From assembly GCA_940337035.1 (NCBI GenBank), contig OW679197.1, positions 40,554,466 through 40,618,465 on the forward strand: 64,000 nucleotides of DNA, in the 5' to 3' direction. Both the position numbers and the translations under genes were made by a program. Source of the stretch: Agriotes lineatus. Lineage: Eukaryota > Arthropoda > Insecta > Coleoptera > Elateridae. This document shows positions 35,321 through 45,960 of the stretch, piece by piece (within the stretch, counting starts at the first letter, position 1; each line of letters opens with the position of its first letter). The notes under the pieces were generated by a model, which worked only from the letters and a program-made list of their open reading frames with translations, had not been told where the DNA came from and searched no databases.

Positions 35321-35899
35321 AAATTACCACATCCTTTACTTATAAATAAAACATTTAAAAATGGGATCGACAAGTTTCGGGAAGTTTATTTAGATAGTGA
35401 TCTGTATTGTATTTAAGCAGAACAAAAGTGCAAAGCAACATTAATCGAAAACAGAAAACATTTTAATATTTTCAACCACTCAACAAATGCCAGGCATTTT
35501 TTGTTTTACCGGAAGCGCTCTCAACTTTAAAGTTACAGAGGCTTGCAAGTTTTTACATGTTTGGCTGGGAGAACAAACTTCGATGATATTTTGAGAACTC
35601 CACAAAATTTTTCAACTTAGACAGTCGATATTAACTACCAGGCTCCATGGGCTTCCAAAGATGGAAATTTTAAAAGCGGCCGATGAAAATAGAGAAATGA
35701 AGGTCGAATGTTAATAATAATAGAAAAGGAGCTCCACGGGATCGGTACAGAGCAGTTGACAATGCGACGTTGGGATGAAATTAATGGCGCTCACCCCTAA
35801 AGACTGATCTATCAGGAAGAGTAACAAGACCGAACACAAACAAATACTCATTGCAGGTTTTCCTTGAAAGCTAAGTGTGTCTCAGATTAATTCGAACTT
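35321..35899. other. No gene recognised
   Basis: Probably includes decayed upstream parts of the Jockey-like RT that follows, but no motif is readable. Confidence 0.35.
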
Positions 35900-36215
35900 A
35901 AGAACGGCACAACAATGGACTAAATAGATATAAATATACTGAATGTAATGAAAAATTACTGGGAGAGCCACACTTAGACTTAAAATACTGTCTGTATATC
36001 TGTAGCTCCCAGAGAAAAATAAAGAGCAGTGGATATCCTGCAACAGTCTGTAAACGAGAACCCACATAGAGCCTCCCATACCCTACAGCATAATCTCAAC
36101 CTCCTTGAAGACTGGCTTAACAAGTGGTGAGTAACAGCAAATCAATCCAAATCAGCAGATGTTACATTTACTATCTGACGGGTTGAATGCCCAGCAGTAA
36201 CAATAAATTGTATGA
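35900..36215 (+). pseudogene. Jockey-like LINE reverse transcriptase fragment
   Basis: The plus frame reads ENPHRASHTLQHNLNLLEDW then LNKW, a TGA stop, VTANQSKSADVTFTI, a stop, and VECPAVTIN. In Jockey-clade RTs the order 'ADDTAilS.d.np..A...LQ.hLn.L..Wl.kWrikvN..KS.hvtFT.r...cPpvtlN' spans the palm-to-thumb region. The catalytic ADD block just upstream (about 36000) is not intact. It reads over two in-frame stops, so it is a pseudogene. Confidence 0.75.
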
Positions 36216-37559
36216 CATTTCTTCTACTCCGGCCGCAGGTGCGTTCATGGTAAGTGTCCAGGCGTCGTTCGTTTTCGGTTTTCAACTGTGCAAGAGTGTG
36301 TGCGCGCTGAAAGTCGCTTTCCATTGCGAACTTCCTGTTTTTTCTCAACTCTTTTTAGGCCATTCAGGTTGGGATTTAGTTGCACTTATTAAAAGGTGGA
36401 TTAATGTTGGAATCGGCGTTAGGAAAAAATATTTCCTCGTCGAGATGACGGATTAGGCAGCTGCGTATTTCGTTGAAAAGTTGGAAGCTTTTCAGTTAGC
36501 CCAAACTAGGGTGAGTCATATGGAACCTTTTTCTTGCCTTTCTTGTTCGTGCTGCATCGTTCTAATTTGCGTAGTGTTTACAGCTGCTCACGTTAGCTAT
36601 ACTGCTGGCCAATTTACTGACCTCTGTTTCATTTGATGCTTCGGGAATTGTAGCTTTAAATTCTGGCAAGTCCTTCGTTTCTTCGTTGAAGATGGCCCTA
36701 CTGCGGGCGGTTGTTACAAGCCGATGCCCAAGGATCAATTTAGGCTAAGTGGAGGGACAACTATTTGATCGTGCGCGTAGCTATCATTTTGCAATTTTTG
36801 GAAAGTAGTAATATTTCTTATGAAGGATTCTTCCAAACGTATTGAGTGTTACTTATGCTTTTATCAAGACTGTATTGCTGGGCCAAGTGCCAACGTTTTC
36901 GACTGAGATCCTTAAAATCCCCTCGAACATTACCTTTGCGGTAGTAAATTTGCAATTCGGTTTTGTTACCTAACGTTGCTTTGTATGTTGTGCCGGTTGC
37001 ACCAATGGCGAACGCCTTCGATTACCCCATTAAGATCTCATCGAAGCTTTAGTTGCTCTGGTAATGTTGTTCGCTATTAATTTTTCAACTATTTTATTTA
37101 ATTGCGTTTCGAACTTCCTTGTATTTATGATTCCACCAGTCAGTTTATGATGGTGAATCTGTGATTTTAAGATTAGATATATTTTATATTGAGTGCACCC
37201 TGCGTTATGCATGTTTTAAATTTCTAAAACCATTTGTATCGAATTATAATATTGTTCGCTATTACATCTATTTATTACCATAAGGTACGTTGTGTTATTG
37301 ATTACTACAACCCGCTTGATCTGGCCCTTACGTTACTTTATATTCGACAATCTAGCGATTGGCTACATTCTTTTTGAGTTTATGAGTTCTAGTCTGGGCC
37401 TATTTGTCATATGAAAGACTATTTGGCACCCTTAGCAATTTTAATTGCTTTTTTACTTTGTATCGAAATCCAGTCGTCTCCACTGCAGCTAGTGGGACTT
37501 CGAATGTGCCCAGGTAGGGGCAATTTTTAAATTAATTATTAAATCTATTTAAAGCTTCA
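36216..37559. other. No gene recognised
   Basis: GC-richer at 36.2-36.8 kb. A minus-strand stretch near 36605-36750 reads openly (ARSRAIFNEETKDLPEFKA) and could be a decayed polyprotein, but has no diagnostic motif. Short frames at 36187-36456 (plus) and 37030-37212 (minus) are unassigned. Confidence 0.3.
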
Positions 37560-37561
37560 TA

Positions 37562-37908
37562 CCGGGTGGCCATAAATATCTGAGATACCGGTAGCCATGG
37601 AATTAGCTACTTATAAATGTTGGTTAGCGTTATATTTCAATTACGATAAGTATTGTTACCTATGTAATGTTTTAAAATGCACTAAGAGGAGGGAAATGTG
37701 CACTGGATTCTGCAGTTTAGCCTACGACTCGATTATAAAAATCTCCTGTTCTAACTCTATTACTTATTGCAATCTGTAATAATTTTTGACAGATAGGAAT
37801 TTTAGGTGTGATGACATTAATGACATTTAGTTTAGTTGGATTCATCACTTTAATAAAGCGGTGTTGATTCCAAAGGTAATGTGATATCAGATATTTATGG
37901 CCACCCGG
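37562..37908. mobile_element. TA-flanked MITE with CCGGGTG ends, copy 1
   Basis: Ends CCGGGTGGCCATAAATATCT and AGATATTTATGGCCACCCGG form an inverted repeat of about 20 bases. TA lies at 37560-37561 and 37909-37910. The interior of about 300 bases has no transposase. Frames at 37597-37779 and 37717-37941 cross it without similarity to known proteins. The 150-bp element at 45321-45470 shares the CCGGGTG end and TA flank but little else. Confidence 0.85.
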
Positions 37909-38109
37909 TATCAATGAGTATAAATACCTAAGAGCTGCCATGGCAGCATACGGGAAATGCTTTGGAATTGATCAACTTCGATAAAACTAAAAAATACATG
38001 GAAAAACACTACTTGAATGCTGTGTATGATGTAAAACTGCGGGTACTAAATGAAAGTTTGTCACAAATAACTAACCCCGTAGATATAGAATACTTACTGA
38101 CGAAGATTT

Positions 38110-38270
38110 TGGAAGCTCAGTAAAATGAATCACGTGACAAAATATGGAAATTAGGGAATGCATGGAAGGGCAATGTAAGATCGAAACAATTAAAAGCAAA
38201 CATTTAGTATGGTATAGATATGCGAAGCGTATGGAAAGCAAAAGGATACCACAAAAAGAAAAATAACGCC
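38110..38270 (+). pseudogene. LINE post-RT tail scrap
   Basis: The plus frame reads IRECMEGQCKIETIKSKHLV then WYRYAKRMESKRIPQK. In RTE-like and related endonuclease-RT LINEs the region 'ie..ie.kqL.WYGHv.RM.e.RiPkk' lies between RT and the C-terminus. GH is replaced by RY here. Only about 50 codons are legible. It starts about 200 bases after the CCGGGTG MITE. Confidence 0.6.
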
Positions 38271-39600
38271 CGTATAACGAACGAGTAGGTATTGTGATTT
38301 CCAACGTTGAAAATAATTACCGAAGCGATGCATTTCCAGTATAAGCTGACGGATAAGCTTTGCATCTAATTTACGGCCACTCTTAGTACTACCCCTTATG
38401 TAGATTTAAGCTAATAAAAATACAACGGTTCTTTTATTTGTATAAAAAGATATAAAAAACAAAATTAAAAAAATGGGTGTTCCCTATTGTATTCTAATCG
38501 AAGTAAATCAGTTGGTAAGCAAATATAATAGTAAAATAGCGTATTCATACCGGAATTTCCACAGTTATGCTTACAATTTATCGCCCACATGAATATCGGT
38601 TTCGCTCTCCTTTAAATTCGGGAAAGGTTTGCAGTGTGGAATACCTTGTCTAATCATAACGAAACTACCCAACATTAGGGTCTAATAGTGCCATTTTTAA
38701 ACTGACCCATCTACGATTTGCCACCCAAGGTAGGCATTGTTCAAAATGATGAAGACCCTCAGTCATTTTTAACAGAAAATCGCCACCTGTGCTGGTCTCC
38801 TGCATTAATGCGTAATTGAGCAGATTTTTACGGTTTGAAAGCACGCGTAGGATTTTCCCCGCTGGCCCTCAGGCAGAGCTTGCAGAAAAAGCACGGCCAT
38901 TATCATTTTTACGTTCCAGAGATTATTTGCCCGGCTTTCGGATTTCGATTCGCAGAAATGTGTCGTTCTCAGTCACGTACCGGCGGACCTCCTACTTCAC
39001 TACGCACCGATTTTCTAGTTCAAATTACAAGCGCTACATACAGCTGTTGCATATCACATGCCCTGAGTTGCACCTGCGTTTTATAAAAACGCTTATGGTT
39101 TTCAACTTGCGAAATACGACACGTTTAGCATTTTTAGTCACAATTTCCCAACACTAGCCATTCACAGCCAGCCATCTTGATAACAGGCTGTATCCAGTCG
39201 ATAACAGCTTTTTCCCTATGATTACACACTGTTTCATAGTGGATTATTCCTCATAGGTAATAATGAAAGTGCAGCATTTCCTAGGTATTACTAAATTATG
39301 TATATATTATAATAATACAAGTTTATTTTCCAATCCATGGTTATTTTCCTATAATTATTACACTGTGCATCGAGTACAAAATCTTGCATCTTACTACAGA
39401 TTTACACATTTTAACTCACGCTCTGGAGTTATTGATAGATTATAGATGCCTCGTATTTGATACATTTTTAAATTTGCGTTTTATCTAGGTAATTCCACAA
39501 GGACAATTGAACAACAGTGACAATACATTAACAATCAACCGACATGAAAATACCAACACAGCATTTACGTATGGGCTAGCTTAATTGCTTTATATTGTTC
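38271..39600. other. No gene recognised
   Basis: A GC-richer part at 38.7-39.2 kb has two overlapping plus frames (38816-39157, 113 codons; 38835-39086) with no recognised domain. The remainder is AT-rich. Confidence 0.35.
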
Positions 39601-39706
39601 AATACGGGAAACATTTAATCAACCGATAACGACATACATTCCATTTAGGTTAGGTTTAGGCTAAATTAGCAACGTTAAGTTACATAAATTTATGTCTATC
39701 CTATGT
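39601..39706 (-). pseudogene. LINE tail flank left of the ZMYM1-type hAT
   Basis: Minus-strand bases at 39690-39714 continue the reading of the LINE on the other side of the hAT. On the right the frame ends with Trp-Tyr-Gly; here it resumes with His-Ile-His-Arg, matching the family 'WYGHv.R' motif. Beyond this the sequence is AT-rich and no longer readable. Confidence 0.55.
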
Positions 39707-41984
39707 ATGTGCCCAGGGCCGTTCCTACCGGTGGGGTGTTGCGTGTCCATCACGCAGGCGGCCGATTGCAAGGGGCGACCGCTCGAAACCGATTTTATAC
39801 AAATTTAAATTTAAAAAAATAAGTAATTTGAGAATAAAACATCTCTGAAAAATGCAAACCACGAACAAAAAACAAACACCGCTTTATTGTTAGTCGAAAT
39901 CCCAATTTTTGTTTTTTTTGCGTTTATTACAGATATTTTAACACAAAATCAATAATAAATTTGAAACTATTACCAATAATTTGTGTTTTCATTTTTCCCT
40001 TTCAAATAATTAGCACCCTATATCAACCAATGTCCAAAATACGACAAAAAACTAAGATAGGAATCTGTCAAATCATATCAAATCTTTCTTGTGAAGTCCC
40101 GAATTGGTTCGTACTAATTCAAGTAAATCCCCGGGTGACGTATTTTACCGAGGGTATAAATATCACCCGACGAAAAAATGCGTTCATTTGTGAATGGTGG
40201 AAGCAATATGTAGGTGTAAAATACTGAGACCCATTGTTATTTTTGTGCCCTTATATGGAAATAAAATATTGTGGTACTGATTAAAGATCTATATTACTCA
40301 GTTACTTCTATCATACTTCATCATAATAAAACGTGTGTTGTAGAGCCTGGTTATTAAAGGTAAGCTATTGATATACGTTTTTTTAATTTATATGATTTTC
40401 ACGTAATAGCTGATTTGATAGTCTATTAAGACTGTAATCTAGAAGTAAATTAAAACAAAACTTTTTTAAATTTATTCAGATGTCAAGCTCGGAACGACGA
40501 CGAACTAAAAGACTCTCTGGAGCCGCTTACAGAAAAAGACAACTGTCTAAAGAAACTGAAAAAGAGAAGTTGCGGGGCTCTATAGAACAATTTTTGAAAA
40601 CTCCTGGAGCAGAGGAAGAAAGTGGAAGCACGGCTGGAGATCCTTTTGTTTCAGCGCCTGACAGTCAGCAAGTCGTCCCCATAAAGCCACAGATTCCATC
40701 GACTTCGGCAGAGTCTTGTACTCCAGAAGAACCAGAGGACATTGAAAGTGGGAGTTTAGAAGATCCAGCTTCATGGCCTAAATCACTTGATAATTCAACA
40801 ATTGAAGTATTAGTAAAAATGGGACCTACACAAGTAAAAAATTTTTCATTTCCTTTAACAGAACAAGTGCGCTTTTCGGTTCATTATTATACACGAACAT
40901 TAGCAAATGGTGAAAAAATACCTCGTATGTGGCTAATTTATTTCATTAAGGTAAATTGCGTTTTTTGATTTTGTTGCAAAATTTTTGGGACCAAAAATAT
41001 TCAGTTAACAGATGCTGGTTTTTCAGATTGGAAACATCTTTCTAATAATTTATCCAGACACGAACGATCAACTGATCATATTCAAAATTATAAATTATGG
41101 ACTGAATTAGAAAAAAGATTGAGTACTTACACAACAATCGATCACCAAGGACAACGTATTTTTAATTTGAAACAACAATATTGGTGTAATGTTTTAGAAC
41201 GTATTGTTGCAATTATATTATTATTGGCAGGACAGTGTTTAGCATTTCGTGGGTCATCCAATAAATTATTCGAATCAAACAATGGAAACTTTTTGAAGAC
41301 GGTTGAAACATTTGCAAAATTTGATGCAGTTCTTTCGAAACATCTAAAAAATATTCAAATCAGTAAAATTTCACATAAACGTATGCGTCATTATTTAGGA
41401 ACTAGATTACAAAATGAATTGATCTCACTTACAGCAAATAAAATCAGAGAACAAATTAGGGAGTTATTGTCAAAAGCAAAATATTATTCAATTATTCTAG
41501 ATTCAACCCCAGACTCAAGTTGTTCGATTTGTTATAATAGATGATAATAAACAAATTAAAATTTGTGACTGGTGAGGGTTTATACGATTTTTTAATTAAA
41601 CTTTTGAAAGATTTTAATATGGATATCTACAATATGCGTGGACAGGGTTATGATAATGGTGCAAATATGCGCGGAAAACATGTAGGATTGCAACGCCGAA
41701 TTTTAAATATCAATCCTCGAGCAATGTTTGTACCTTGTGCTGCTCATACCCTAAATCTAGTGGTTAATGATTCTGCCAATCTTACCTTGCAAACATCGGA
41801 GTTCTTTAATCTTATACAAGAATTATATACATATTTTTCTTCTTCGCCATATAGGTGGAATGTACTTAAAACTAATGTACCAAATTTCACATTAAAAGCT
41901 GTTAGCACAACTAGGTGGGAAAGTAGAATTAAAGCTATTACACCTCTGCGATATCAATTAGGGAAAATTTATGATAGTCTAGAA

Positions 41985-42855
41985 CAGTGTTTCCCAACCT
42001 TTTTTACTGGCGTACCACTTCAGAAGACAAAAATATTTTGCGTACCACTTAGTCACGAGGACACGTGGAGGTAATTATGGATGGAATATGTTTATTATTT
42101 TACTAATCTAACTAACCCATTTTCCAACCATAAGTATGAAGAATAAAATTCTGTGTAGTGTTATAATATTTTATTAATTGATATGAACAAGGAATTCGTA
42201 GCGTTAAGTTGAAAATTTAAAAAAATATTATACTGTAAGGAAAATACAACAAAAATATAATACAAAACTTCAATGAGAAGGCTGAGCTTGAAGATTAGAA
42301 GCCAACTTGGGAATGTCTGGTCTAAGAAAGTAGTAGCGGAATTTGTGTCTACCAAAAATAATAATATTTAAGGATTTTTTTAAAATCACGATTAAGCAAA
42401 ATTGTTTTAACATTTATTTAATGTATTTACACAATAAATTAGTTTTGTCAATTCGCATTATCATGTCGACATCAGATGCACGAAGGAATGCAATCAGCTA
42501 AAAATTTATTTTGTACTTCAAAAGATTTTCACGAGGAATATATTTTTTAAAATATTGCCTAACTAGCCCTTATTATTTTGTGTATTCACCACGAGAATGC
42601 TGATGTTGAAAGAATATTGTCTAATATTACATATATTGAAACTAAAAAAGGAATAAGCTTTCAACATCACTTTTTGAAGCTGTGTGTTGAAGTTGTGTTG
42701 CCATAATTGTTGAAATGTATTCCTTTAAAAATGAGTTTTTGTTCAATAACCAAATTTTAAAACACTTTTTTTTTTCGTGTGCAGAGCACCACGTACCACC
42801 GCAGTGGCGTCTGCGTACCACTAGTGGTACGCGTACCACAGGTTGGGAAAGACTG
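41985..42855. mobile_element. 871-bp non-autonomous hAT nested in the ZMYM1-type hAT
   Basis: Ends CAGTGTTTCCCAACCT and AGGTTGGGAAAGACTG are inverted repeats. The 8-bp target duplication GTCTAGAA is perfect at 41977-41984 and 42856-42863. GCGTACCAC motifs repeat inside both ends. The insertion falls between codons reading Ser-Leu-Glu of the host transposase; the codon phase is the same on both sides. A short C-terminal hAT relic remains near 42575-42660. Confidence 0.95.
42570..42700 (+). pseudogene. hAT dimerisation-domain relic inside the 871-bp element
   Basis: The plus frame reads HENADVERILSNITYIETKK and resembles the C-terminal hAT pattern 'sNadvERiFS.vn.iKtkkRn.L'. No other part of a transposase is visible in the element. 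The motif differs from that of the host element (VASAERSFSKL), so it derives from another hAT lineage. Confidence 0.65.
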
Positions 42856-43982
42856 GTCTAGAAGAACTTGTAAATGACAAATCACGCGACATTAACACCA
42901 AACAACAAGCCCAAGCATTGGCCTTAAAAATTAATAGTTTTAAATTCGTTTGTTCTGTAATTATTTGGCATGATGTTCTGTCTAAAATTAATTCCGTCAA
43001 TAAGATGCTTCAAGGTGTGAATACAAATCTAAAAGATTGTTCAAATGCGTTAAAAAATTTGGTAGATTATTTGGAACAGAAAAGAAATGACCACAGTTTT
43101 GAAGCGTTTATAGAAGAGGCGAAAATACTTGCTACAGAAGAACTTGATATAGCAACGGTATTTCCCGCAACTAATATAATTCGTCCACGTCGAAAAAAAA
43201 AGACAATTTGATTATGAACCCCTGATGAACCTATACTTGACCCAAAGTTGAATTGTAAGATTAATTTTTATTTTACTATTTTGAATACCGCCAAAGTATC
43301 TACCTATACAGGAACGTTTTGAACAATTACAACGTTACAGTGACAATTTCAAAGTGATTTATGAATTTCCTATTATGGACGATAATTCAATGAAAAAACA
43401 CTGTACAGATTTATCCTTAAAATTAGAAGACACTGTCAGAAAAGAGGCTGATGTAAACGCCGTAGAATTAAGTGATGAATTAAAAAATTTAAAATTACAT
43501 TTCCAATCTGTTGAAAACCATCTAAAATTCTCAACTACATTGTTACAAATAATTTACTTGCGACTTTCCCAAATACAGCAATTACCTTAAGACTTCTACT
43601 GACTTTACCTGTCTCAGTTGCGTCAGCAGAAAGGTCTTTTTCAAAATTAAAAATAATTAAAAACTTTTTACGCTCGGCCATGAAGCAAGAAAGATTGTCA
43701 GATCTTGCTATTATATCTATAGAGACTTGGCAGAAGCAATTGATGTCAAGAACCTTGTGACCACTTTTGCGTCTGTCAAAGCTAGAAAAGCTAAATTCTA
43801 AGATATTAAACTTTGTATTTGTACAATTTTATTTTATAGGAGTATTTCTTTTTTTTGTATTTTATAAAATTGTTATTAATAATTTTTTTAACGTAAATAT
43901 ATTTTTTAATTGCTTGGAGGGGGGGCGGCTATTTTATTTTTCACGCAGGCGGCCAAGAAGCTAGGAACGGCCCTATGTGCCC

Positions 43983-44240
43983 ATACCATCATGCTCTTTG
44001 TGATTTTATGCAATTTATTATATCTTCTTCCAGTATGTTTCTAATTTCGAAGTTTATCAGCCGTCGGTGTTCTCCTTCTTTTGTTTATTTGTCCTATTTC
44101 CTTCTGATTACTACCTTCACAGGTGAGCAGAGTTTTCTCATTATTCCGTGCTAAACACATTGTTTCACATGCGTAAGTTACCAGTTACCACCAGTCCAAT
44201 TGCACCCAAGTAGATTCTTTTCTTGAAAGCAAATGCTTGT
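43983..44240 (-). pseudogene. RTE-like LINE tail, right flank of the ZMYM1-type hAT
   Basis: Minus-strand reading gives TYACETMCLARNNEKTLLTC with a later frame GEHRRLINFEIRNILEEDII then NCIKSQRA, a stop, and WYG. The family pattern is 'tYacEtw.lt......l...erkilR.i.gp.......R.n.El......di...iK.qRl.WyGHv.R'. The WYG codons abut the hAT target duplication and the HIHR continuation lies left of the hAT. Confidence 0.8.
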
Positions 44241-45318
44241 ACACTGTTAAGGGCAGGTGAAAATCCCGCGTTTCCTTCTCAAATTCAGACCGCTCGGTCT
44301 CGGAGAGCGTATGTCAAATCCTGTGCCTGCCTTCAACCGTTTCCCCGTGCGCCAATATAGTCTATTTTTGATCCTACGGCGGACCGTTGCTTAGCGCAAA
44401 GGTGCTGCCGGAAAGAGGCGTTAGAATTAATCGGTTGTTTGAGCGGAAGAGAGCGTGCAAACGTACATACCTCACCTCATTGCCGTTTATCCAAACAGTT
44501 GACCACGGTTGCGGCCCGTTGTGGGTACTTTCAAGAACGTTTTAAAGTTGTCACGCGAGTGGTGCAGAAAGTACCGCAAACCCTACAGGGATGTGATCAA
44601 ACGTGTTGTGGAGCAGCGTAAATGATATCATTCGGTTGTTGTATCGTGTTGTTGCATAAGTTATGCATTAACCGTTGTTACAGGTTATAAGAGAAACCGT
44701 CTCTTTGTCCCGGGGTACTAATTGTGGTTACGTGCACCCATGGCACTTACTCGTGCAAGGATCTGTTCGCTGCCCCGTTATGTTGAGTGGTAAACCTCCA
44801 AGCACCTTTCTAATCGCAAATTTCCCGCATTTTTGCCATTCCTGGTTACCGACGTTGTTCATTTTGACCGTCTGCCTCAGCGTTCCTGAACGACGGCTTT
44901 CCCACTGGACATCAACACCAAGCTCGTCGCTTAACCGCCAAGTATTGTTCTCAGCGTTCCTGAAAAACGGCTTTCAAACTGGACATCAACACCAAGCTCG
45001 TCGCTTAACCACCGAGTATTGTTGAATTAGTTTTACTGTAGTGTTACGTTGGATGAATTTAGAGTGTAGCGTCTTCTTTCACAGTGCGCGGCGTTCATTG
45101 TTTATCACGTTTGCTTGTTACTTTACGATGGCTGTTTATTCATGCAAGCCGATTAGTGATTGTAACGAAGTTCATTGTTTGTCACGTTTGTTTGTTTATT
45201 TACGCAAGTATTCGTATGAAGGTCCATTGTTACCGGCACGCCCCTTGGTCGTATTGTAATCTAGTGATGACAGTGTTTTTACCTAACCTTATTAACCTCG
45301 CATAATTTAAGAAATTAA
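44241..45318. repeat. GC-richer block with two tandem duplications
   Basis: A 74-bp unit beginning CTCAGCGTTCCTGAA is present twice in tandem at 44876-44949 and 44950-45023, with five or six differences. A second, looser pair of about 79 bases begins GTTCATTGTTTATCACGTTT (near 45090) and GTTCATTGTTTGTCACGTTT (near 45170). Several short plus frames (44439-44621, 44675-45025, 45041-45259) run through it because of its composition; none is recognisable. It could be a 5' untranslated or promoter array of a retroelement, since it adjoins LINE sequence, but that is inference. Confidence 0.6.
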
Positions 45319-45320
45319 TA

Positions 45321-45470
45321 CCGGGTGTAATTGTGATTTTTTTCTTAGGTTGCCACTATTTATGTTGGCGGCACTGTAAGTCTATGTCAAATTCGAGGTT
45401 AGCAGGTTAGGTTTTGCGTCAGTTTGTGCCAACCTAAGAAAGAAAATCACAACCATTTATAGTCACCCGG
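45321..45470. mobile_element. TA-flanked MITE with CCGGGTG ends, copy 2
   Basis: Ends CCGGGTG and CACCCGG with TA at 45319-45320 and 45471-45472. Inner arms TTGTGATTTTTTTCTTAGGT and AACCTAAGAAAGAAAATCAC pair. The centre (45379-45430) matches the core of the foldback at 3612-3860, reading AGTCTATGTCAAATTCGAG and GCAGGTTAGGTTTTG. No coding. Confidence 0.85.
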
Positions 45471-45639
45471 TACTTGAGGTGTACATGTACACTCATTTTG
45501 TTTACTTTAATCAATCGACGAATATTCAAAATTATCTTTGTTTCCTTATGGCTTGTGCATACGTCGTGTGACGAATTTATTTTCTTCTCTAGCTGTAAAG
45601 ATCAATGAAAGGTGGAGCGACGAAAGCTGTTTAAACGCG

Positions 45640-45960
45640 GAAGGTAAGTCCCTGAGCTAGCTAGAGTCGCCGCCAGGAGCGCTGACGCAATTGCAACCCC
45701 GGGCTTATACGGGGTATTGCATAAGTATTGTCCCCACTCCAGTTCAAGCCTGTGGCGTCCTACTACCCTTTACGTTTCACTTGTCTCGAGTATGACTACC
45801 CCTATTGCAATGGCATCTAGCCCTAATTAACCGCCTGGTCAGATAGAACCATGCCCATCTCCCTGAGTGTAGTCGGACAACTATTTTGGTACACAACCAT
45901 TGAGGCGCGATTAGGGTGAATTCTTCTAGCCCCGCAGTGTAACCAGTACCATTGTCGTAA
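45640..45960. repeat. Unidentified GC-rich block at the 3' side of a LINE
   Basis: Sequence of distinctly higher GC than its neighbours, with short self-complementary phrases such as CCCCGGGCTTATACGGGGT. A minus-strand frame of the LINE enters it from 46055 and runs to 45777 with no LINE similarity past about 45965. This looks like a junction between the LINE and another sequence. I cannot name it. Confidence 0.3.

Larger units (their letters stand above)
40480..43760 (+). pseudogene. hAT transposase, zinc finger MYM-type protein 1-like (broken)
   Basis: hAT transposases excise and insert elements with 8-bp duplications. Starting at the ATG at 40480, the N-terminus is basic (RRRTKRLSGAAYRKRQLSKE) and Ser/Pro/Glu-rich. 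A TTF-type zinc-finger region then follows: FCCKIFGTKNIQLTDAGFSD and WKHLSNNLSRHERSTDHIQN, interrupted by an in-frame TGA at 40966-40968. The catalytic region continues to YYSIILDSTPDSS, where about 35 residues appear lost and the frame changes (about 41510-41545). It resumes with TGEGLYDFLIKLLKDFNMD, GQGYDNGANMRGKHVGLQRR and CAAHTLNLVVNDSA. An inserted hAT breaks the codons at 41985. The last parts are EELVNDKSRDINTKQQAQAL, stops near 43210, a block at 43354-43590, and the dimerisation motif SVASAERSFSKLKIIKNFLR at about 43615. Several independent lesions make it non-functional. Confidence 0.92.
39715..43974 (+). mobile_element. ZMYM1-type hAT transposon, 4.26 kb, with 8-bp target duplication
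   Basis: Ends are perfect 13-bp inverted repeats AGGGCCGTTCCTA and TAGGAACGGCCCT. They are flanked by the 8-bp direct repeat ATGTGCCC at 39707-39714 and 43975-43982; the boundary could shift by one base. A subterminal direct repeat TCACGCAGGCGGCC occurs at 39750-39763 and 43941-43954. It carries a plus-strand transposase with zinc-finger and hAT regions and is itself interrupted at 41985-42855. It lies in the WYGH codons of a minus-strand LINE. A plus frame at 39961-40227 upstream of the transposase is probably leader sequence. Confidence 0.93.

Noticed and set aside
39640..39665. TTAGG-type telomeric repeat
   Set aside because: Only two or three imperfect units (TTAGGTTAGGTTTAGG) are present, with no array.
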